From: CAWFYI01 sp963820105
GTDB taxonomy: Bacteria > Patescibacteriota > Saccharimonadia > Saccharimonadales > UBA4665
Reading direction: 5' to 3'
Assembly: GCA_963820105.1 (NCBI GenBank)
Contig: CAWFYI010000001.1
Span: 1-64,000, forward strand
Length of the DNA stretch: 64,000 nt
A model generated the notes under the pieces. That model was not told the origin of the DNA. It did no database searches and saw nothing but the letters and a program-made list of their open reading frames with translations. Shown piece after piece: positions 60,073 through 64,000 of the stretch. Each line of letters begins with the position of its first letter. Position 1 is the first letter of the stretch. The translations under genes were made by a program, and so were the position numbers.

Positions 60073-61233
60073 CTAGGACCGTATCATTTTAATGGTGTAG
60101 CTGGCCGGTATGGCCAGAATCAAACCGATGGTCAATACGATTTTGGCGGGGATCAACAGGCTTAGTATCAGCAACACCGTAAACAGTAGCACGTCGCCTA
60201 CCATGGAGGCCGCGTTCATGGCATATAGATAGGCTAGCATTGGTTCGTGTTCGGCGTTCAAATAGTAGCGCGAATAATATGGCGTGACCATCAATGCCTG
60301 GCCTAGTCCATTAAAGAAATTGACGCCCGCGATTTGTCCGACCGACTGCATGGCCAGCCGGATAGCATTGGTCAGGCTTATTACGTTCGTGCCATTCTTT
60401 AGATAGCCGGACATCTTTCTGGCCTGTCGGTGCCCCACGTAAAGTGCGATCATTATGCTGGCAAGCACTGCCACGGAGCTCAAAACGCCCACGCCGACAT
60501 ACGTAGGAATGAGCAGGAAAATGAATAAAGGCCAGATGCTGGTAGCCACCATTGCGTCCACCTCAGACCCCAAATTCGCCAACAAGTCCCGCCAGACCTT
60601 ATGCAAATGCAGGTCCCGTATTCTGAACGGCCTGTGTTCCATGAACTCCCGCCCGACAAATAACGGCAAAGCCGCCGCTACGAAACAGACCATTGTTAAG
60701 CCGTACAGCACATCTATACCCAACCAGCTGGCAATAGCGCCGCCTATGGCTGGCGCTATGCCGTAGGCCATCATCAGCAACGCGGATGATATACCAACCG
60801 CAGTGCCGACACGCCGGTGCAGTAAACTTTGCGTGAAGCAGGCCCGAAACTGCGGCCAGTACATTGATATTGATATAGCCCACACCAGAGCGATTGACCA
60901 TAGCGGCCAATGGGCGTTTGGCAGGGTCGCCAACATCAATATTTGCAAGCCTTGAACAAGTAGACTGATACCCATGGAACGGTTAAAGCCTATGCGGTTG
61001 GCCAAGTGCAAAGCCGGAGCTTGGGTCAGCCCCCAGAAAATGGTAGCCAGCAAGAAGTAACCCATGATAGCCGGGATGCCATAGCCGAGCTGGTATAAAT
61101 AAATCGGCACGAATATCGTCACCAGACTGCTAGCTAGTTCCTTGACGGTGTGAGCCCAATATAACCGCTTTAGTTCGCTCAAGCGTATACGAGTCAGATG
61201 GTAATGATAATGACCAGCGTGATGATTAGGCAT
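60073..61233 (-). CDS. MFS transporter
   Basis: 386 residues from ATG 61233 (MPNHHAGHYHYHLTRIRLSE), with 10-12 hydrophobic segments. The His-rich start may lie in the cytoplasm. SSLVTIFVPIYLYQLGYGIPAIMGYFLL and LHLANRIGFNRSMGISLLVQGL follow the MFS_1 topology, the latter being the A-motif loop in weak form. Substrate unknown. The ORF reaches 61302 but the extra 23 residues include a promoter-like stretch and run toward tRNA-Arg. Confidence 0.82.
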   Translation of the reverse strand: MPNHHAGHYHYHLTRIRLSELKRLYWAHTVKELASSLVTIFVPIYLYQLGYGIPAIMGYFLLATIFWGLTQAPALHLANRIGFNRSMGISLLVQGLQILMLATLPNAHWPLWSIALVWAISISMYWPQFRACFTQSLLHRRVGTAVGISSALLMMAYGIAPAIGGAIASWLGIDVLYGLTMVCFVAAALPLFVGREFMEHRPFRIRDLHLHKVWRDLLANLGSEVDAMVATSIWPLFIFLLIPTYVGVGVLSSVAVLASIMIALYVGHRQARKMSGYLKNGTNVISLTNAIRLAMQSVGQIAGVNFFNGLGQALMVTPYYSRYYLNAEHEPMLAYLYAMNAASMVGDVLLFTVLLILSLLIPAKIVLTIGLILAIPASYTIKMIRS

Positions 61234-61310
61234 GGATTTTAAGCGTTTGGGTATTAAGTGATCTACGTCAATGATAACAGAAATAGTCCCGCGTCCTGTC
61301 ACCGAGACTC

Positions 61311-61387
61311 TGGTACCCCGGGTAGGATTCGAACCTACGACCTATGGGTTAGAACTCCATTGCTCTATCCAACTGAGCTACCGGGGC
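61311..61387 (-). tRNA. tRNA-Arg (TCT)
   Basis: On the minus strand: acceptor GCCCCGG/CCGGGGT, anticodon loop GTTCTAA (TCT), T-loop TTCGAAT and encoded CCA at 61313-61311. The last pair of the anticodon stem (A31 with C39) is mismatched. Confidence 0.93.
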
Positions 61388-61400
61388 TTGGGGTTTTAAT

Positions 61401-61475
61401 TGGTGCGGGATGGGAGAGTCGAACTCCCGTCCTCAGCTTGGAAAACTGATATATTAACCGCTATACGAATCCCGC
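61401..61475 (-). tRNA. tRNA-Gly (TCC)
   Basis: On the minus strand: acceptor GCGGGAT/ATCCCGC, anticodon stem TCAGT/GCTGA around TTTCCAA (anticodon TCC), T-loop TTCGACT and encoded CCA at 61403-61401. It lies 13 bases upstream of tRNA-Arg (TCT) and may be co-transcribed. Confidence 0.92.
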
Positions 61476-61509
61476 ACAACAGAGGTGATTATATCACAAA
61501 CAATTGTCA

Positions 61510-63042
61510 TTATATCTCGTGGATGACGCTGATATTGGCGCCTAGACTGTTCAAGCGGTTAGCCAGGTCTTCGTAGCCGCGGTTGATGGTGTATACGTTG
61601 CGCAGTATGGACGTGCCGGGTGCGGCCAGCATGCCTATCAGAAGCATAACTGCCGGACGTATGCCGCTGGGACAGACCAGGTCGGCCGGTTTAAAACGGG
61701 TCGGTCCGGTTATGAAGACGCGGTGCGGATCGGCCAGCTCCAGGTTGACGCCGATTTTTTTCATCTCGGTGTACATGAGCGCGCGGTCTTCGTAAATCCA
61801 GTCATGTATAAGCGTGCGTCCTTGGGCGACGGCGGCTATGGGCACGAAGTAGGGCAGATGATCTATATTAAGGCCCGGATAAACGTTGGGATGGATTTTG
61901 TCCGCCGGAGCTCTAAGTTCTCCGTTATGCTTGTGGATCTTGACGTCGGCTAGTTCGGTTCGGCCATTGTCGGCGCGGTAGCGCTTGCCCAGGATCTCTG
62001 CCTTCAGGCCCATTTTTTCTAATTTTAAAAGTTCCAGCTCCAGGAATTCTATTGGTACCCGGCGGATGGTGATGGATGAATTCGTAGTCACCGCGGCCGA
62101 GATGAAGGTCATGGCTTCTACCGGATCTTCAGCTGGCGCGTAAGTGATGTTCTTGCGAATTTCCTTTACACCTTGTACGCGCAAGGTGCTGGTGCCCACG
62201 CCCTCTATATGTATGCCGAGCCGCTGCAGGAAGAAACAAAGATCCTGCACCATGTAGTTGGCACTGGCCATCTTTATGACGGTCTCGCCCGGAGTGCGCG
62301 CCGCGGCCATCAAAATGTTCTCGGTAGTAGTATCTCCGGATTCATACAGCACTACCGGCCTGACCGGCCTGACCGGGCTAGAAGTTATCTGATAATGTTC
62401 GGATTTCGTAAACACGCCGACGCCGAACTCTTCCAGGCCGTACAAATGGGGCAGTACCGTGCGCCGGCCAAGCTCGCAGCCCCCGGAATACGGTATCTTG
62501 AACTCCTTGGCCAGGTGCATTAGCGGACCGATGAACATAAGCACGCTGCGTGTCTTCTTGGCCGCCTCCTTGTCCATGTTTTCCAGGTCAAGCTTGGCCG
62601 GCGGCTTGATCTCCAGGTCGTTGCTGCCAATCCAGCGCACATGCACGCCCATGCTGGTCAGCACTTCTACCAGACGGTTCACTTCTTCTATACGAGCGAC
62701 GTTTTTCAGCTTGGTCGTGCCCTTGTTCAGCAGGCTGGCGCACAATAGGGCTACGGTGGCGTTCTTGCTGGTCTTGAGCGTGATTTCGCCTTTCAGTTCG
62801 TTGCCGCCCTCTATGCGCAGGTTGATGGCGCCGCCGCTCAGACTGATCAATTGTTTGTTGAGTACGTCGCTGATGCGACCCAGCGTTTCCATGCTCAGGT
62901 TCTGCCGGCCATGTTCCATGCGGTTCACCGCTGACTGAGAAGTATTGAGCCGCCGCGCGAACTCGGCCTGCGTGAGGCCCTTTTCTTGCCTTACTTGAGC
63001 AATAAGATGGCCGATTTTTTCATTCGTGGATGGCATTGTCAC
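61510..63042 (-). CDS. murA: UDP-GlcNAc 1-carboxyvinyltransferase MurA with N-terminal XRE DNA-binding domain
   Basis: 510 residues from GTG 63042 (ATG 63036 is also possible). Residues 8-65 are an XRE/Cro helix-turn-helix (IGHLIAQVRQEKGLTQAEFA, NTSQSAVNRMEHG). The rest is EPSP-synthase fold: TLKTSKNATVALLCA (Lys-Asn pair), then SGGCELGRRTVLPHLYGLEE with the PEP-binding Cys near 189, and IYEDRALMYTEMKKIG. It makes the first committed peptidoglycan precursor. The same fusion exists in actinobacteria and, as I recall, in Saccharibacteria. A palindrome over its -10 box suggests autoregulation. Confidence 0.9.
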   Translation of the reverse strand: MTMPSTNEKIGHLIAQVRQEKGLTQAEFARRLNTSQSAVNRMEHGRQNLSMETLGRISDVLNKQLISLSGGAINLRIEGGNELKGEITLKTSKNATVALLCASLLNKGTTKLKNVARIEEVNRLVEVLTSMGVHVRWIGSNDLEIKPPAKLDLENMDKEAAKKTRSVLMFIGPLMHLAKEFKIPYSGGCELGRRTVLPHLYGLEEFGVGVFTKSEHYQITSSPVRPVRPVVLYESGDTTTENILMAAARTPGETVIKMASANYMVQDLCFFLQRLGIHIEGVGTSTLRVQGVKEIRKNITYAPAEDPVEAMTFISAAVTTNSSITIRRVPIEFLELELLKLEKMGLKAEILGKRYRADNGRTELADVKIHKHNGELRAPADKIHPNVYPGLNIDHLPYFVPIAAVAQGRTLIHDWIYEDRALMYTEMKKIGVNLELADPHRVFITGPTRFKPADLVCPSGIRPAVMLLIGMLAAPGTSILRNVYTINRGYEDLANRLNSLGANISVIHEI

Positions 63043-63046
63043 AGGA

Positions 63047-63066
63047 TAATATCATATGTGATATTA
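63047..63066. promoter_or_regulatory. Palindromic operator over the murA promoter
   Basis: TAATATCA and TGATATTA form 8-bp perfect arms around TATG. On the minus strand the centre contains TATGAT, a -10 box eight bases before the murA GTG. This is where an XRE repressor would block its own gene. Confidence 0.6.
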
Positions 63067-63074
63067 AGTCTACA

Positions 63075-63098
63075 AGACCGGCCCCCAGACCGGCCCCC
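63075..63098. repeat. Tandem 12-base repeat
   Basis: AGACCGGCCCCC occurs twice without a gap (63075-63086 and 63087-63098) in an AT-rich spacer, followed by CGG. Two copies only; function unknown. Confidence 0.8.
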
Positions 63099-63151
63099 GG
63101 CCTTCGACGGTTGTGGCAACGGATCTTCATGCGCATACTTAGATTCACGAT

Positions 63152-63201
63152 ATATTATATATAATATGGATAACAGATTAAAGTATATGATATATCATAT
63201 A
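63152..63201. promoter_or_regulatory. Two palindromes upstream of folE
   Basis: ATATTATA/TATAATAT (63152-63167) and TATATGATA/TATCATATA (63184-63201) are perfect inverted repeats. The second shares TGATATnT with the murA operator, so one regulator may serve both divergent genes. Confidence 0.5.
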
Positions 63202-63272
63202 TCACCTAATCGAACGACGGTGGTTGACCGCATAGAATTGTTATAGAATAAGGGCAAGAAAAAGGAGGTCCA

Positions 63273-63821
63273 GTGGAAGAACCCAGTGAGATCATTGCCG
63301 AACTTCTACCGTTCCTGGATAAAGAGCCGGGCCGGGAAGGCCTGGCAAAAACGCCGGTACGCTACCAAAAATTTATCAAGGAGTTCTTCGCCGAAAAACC
63401 GTTCAACCTTACGGTTTTCAAAAATGAGGGCTACGATGAGATGGTCATTCAGACCAACATCGCCTTTTACAGCATGTGCGAGCACCATCTGCTGCCATTT
63501 TTCGGTTACGGCGCCATTGCCTACATACCCGACAGACACATAGTAGGCCTGTCCAAACTGGCGCGTACGCTGGAACACTTCAGCCGCCGCCTGCAGACCC
63601 AGGAACGCCTGACCACCCAGGTCACGGAGTATCTCGCGGATAAACTCAAGCCCCAGGGTATCGGCGTGGTATTGAGCGCACGGCACCTTTGTATGGAAAT
63701 GCGCGGTATCGAGAAGCCGGGTACTCAGACGACCACCTCTTGCCTCAAAGGAACATTCAAGAGCAATTCACTTACCAGGAGCGAGTTCCTACAGATAGTG
63801 CAAAGCAACCTGATACAATAA
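63273..63821 (+). CDS. folE: GTP cyclohydrolase I
   Basis: 182 residues from GTG 63273, with AAGGAGG at 63262-63268. Zinc ligands are Cys69 and His72 in SMCEHHLLPFFG and Cys140 in ARHLCMEMRG; GLSKLARTLEHFSRRLQTQERLT is the substrate and pentamer-contact region. It converts GTP to 7,8-dihydroneopterin triphosphate for folate or related pterins. The next gene, glyA, uses tetrahydrofolate. At 182 residues it is a normal but short form. Confidence 0.96.
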   Translation: MEEPSEIIAELLPFLDKEPGREGLAKTPVRYQKFIKEFFAEKPFNLTVFKNEGYDEMVIQTNIAFYSMCEHHLLPFFGYGAIAYIPDRHIVGLSKLARTLEHFSRRLQTQERLTTQVTEYLADKLKPQGIGVVLSARHLCMEMRGIEKPGTQTTTSCLKGTFKSNSLTRSEFLQIVQSNLIQ

Positions 63822-63880
63822 AACTATGATATAGCTGCGTTTCAAACCATCCACATAAACCCTAAAGGAGAGATTATCCT

Positions 63881-64000
63881 ATGATAGATGAAGAAATTGA
63901 AGCGCTAATCAAAGCAGAAATAAAGAGGCAGACCGAAGGGCTGGAAATGATTCCCAGCGAGAACCACACGTCCGAAGACGTCTTGGCGGCGCTCGGCTCG
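63881..64000 (+). CDS. glyA: Serine hydroxymethyltransferase GlyA, N-terminal part
   Basis: ATG 63881 after AAAGGAGAG; the window ends after 40 codons. MIDEEIEALIKAEIKRQTEG then LEMIPSENHTSEDVLAALGS matches the 'RQ...LELIASEN..S..V..ALGS' start of GlyA. The usual IASEN reads IPSEN. The enzyme transfers the serine C3 to tetrahydrofolate. It is in line with folE, 59 bases downstream. Confidence 0.9.
   Translation, partial: MIDEEIEALIKAEIKRQTEGLEMIPSENHTSEDVLAALGS

Overview
The window joins two unrelated genomes. Bases 1 to about 16,368 are very GC-rich (roughly 70% outside the rRNA genes). They carry a complete 16S-23S-5S rRNA operon of actinobacterial, probably Acidimicrobiia, type, followed by envelope glycolipid genes, a class I aldolase pair and a 2-oxoglutarate:ferredoxin oxidoreductase. 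Bases from about 16,369 to the end are moderately GC-rich (about 50-55%), densely packed and read cleanly. Their gene set points to a Patescibacteria/CPR genome, most likely Saccharibacteria. That half has a monoderm type IV pilus set, ComEC, RNase Y, a short TsaB, an XRE-MurA fusion and the standard genetic code with TGA as stop. The switch falls inside two truncated genes: the first ~45 codons of a methyltransferase run directly into the last third of dnaK. I read this as a chimeric contig, not a biological fusion.

Left half, in order: a small membrane protein; the rRNA promoter, leader and rrn operon with matching processing stems around 16S and 23S, ending in a hairpin; a TPR protein; a GT2 glycosyltransferase, a methyltransferase and a convergent flippase-like membrane protein; an SSB-like OB-fold protein; a DUF2090 protein and class I fructose-bisphosphate aldolase; korA-korB; and a small membrane protein with the start of a methyltransferase. 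Nearly every protein gene here except the SSB-like one is broken by several frameshifts, while the right half has none. This looks like uncorrected sequencing indels rather than gene decay.

Right half: dnaK (3' part)-96 aa protein-dnaJ; a lone GGDEF protein; small membrane proteins; tRNA-Lys; a nucleotidyltransferase; an AbrB-PhoU regulator divergent from pstSCAB; comEC; yebC-ruvC, ruvA-aldo/keto reductase and ruvB; then a pilus region with pilMNO plus a small partner, three large minor-pilin genes, a major pilin, pilC and pilB. After that come recA-hydrolase-recX, a PRC-barrel protein, a lamin-tail surface protein, tsaE-tsaB, rny, an EamA permease and ymdB. Two tRNA-Pro genes flank a histidine phosphatase. 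The last part holds a CTP-dependent lipid kinase homologue, a P1B ATPase, an MDR oxidoreductase, tRNA-His with an overlapping HNH gene, an ABC exporter, tRNA-Arg (two) and tRNA-Gly, an MFS transporter, XRE-MurA, folE and the start of glyA. Together comEC, the pilus genes, recA and ruvABC make DNA uptake and recombination plausible.

The most interesting general signal in the right half is its transcription starts. About a dozen first genes have a -10 box (often extended TGn) ending 6-8 nt before the start codon, which predicts leaderless mRNAs. Operon-internal genes and the major pilin carry Shine-Dalgarno sites instead. I saw no CRISPR array, insertion sequence, phage or obvious new defence system.
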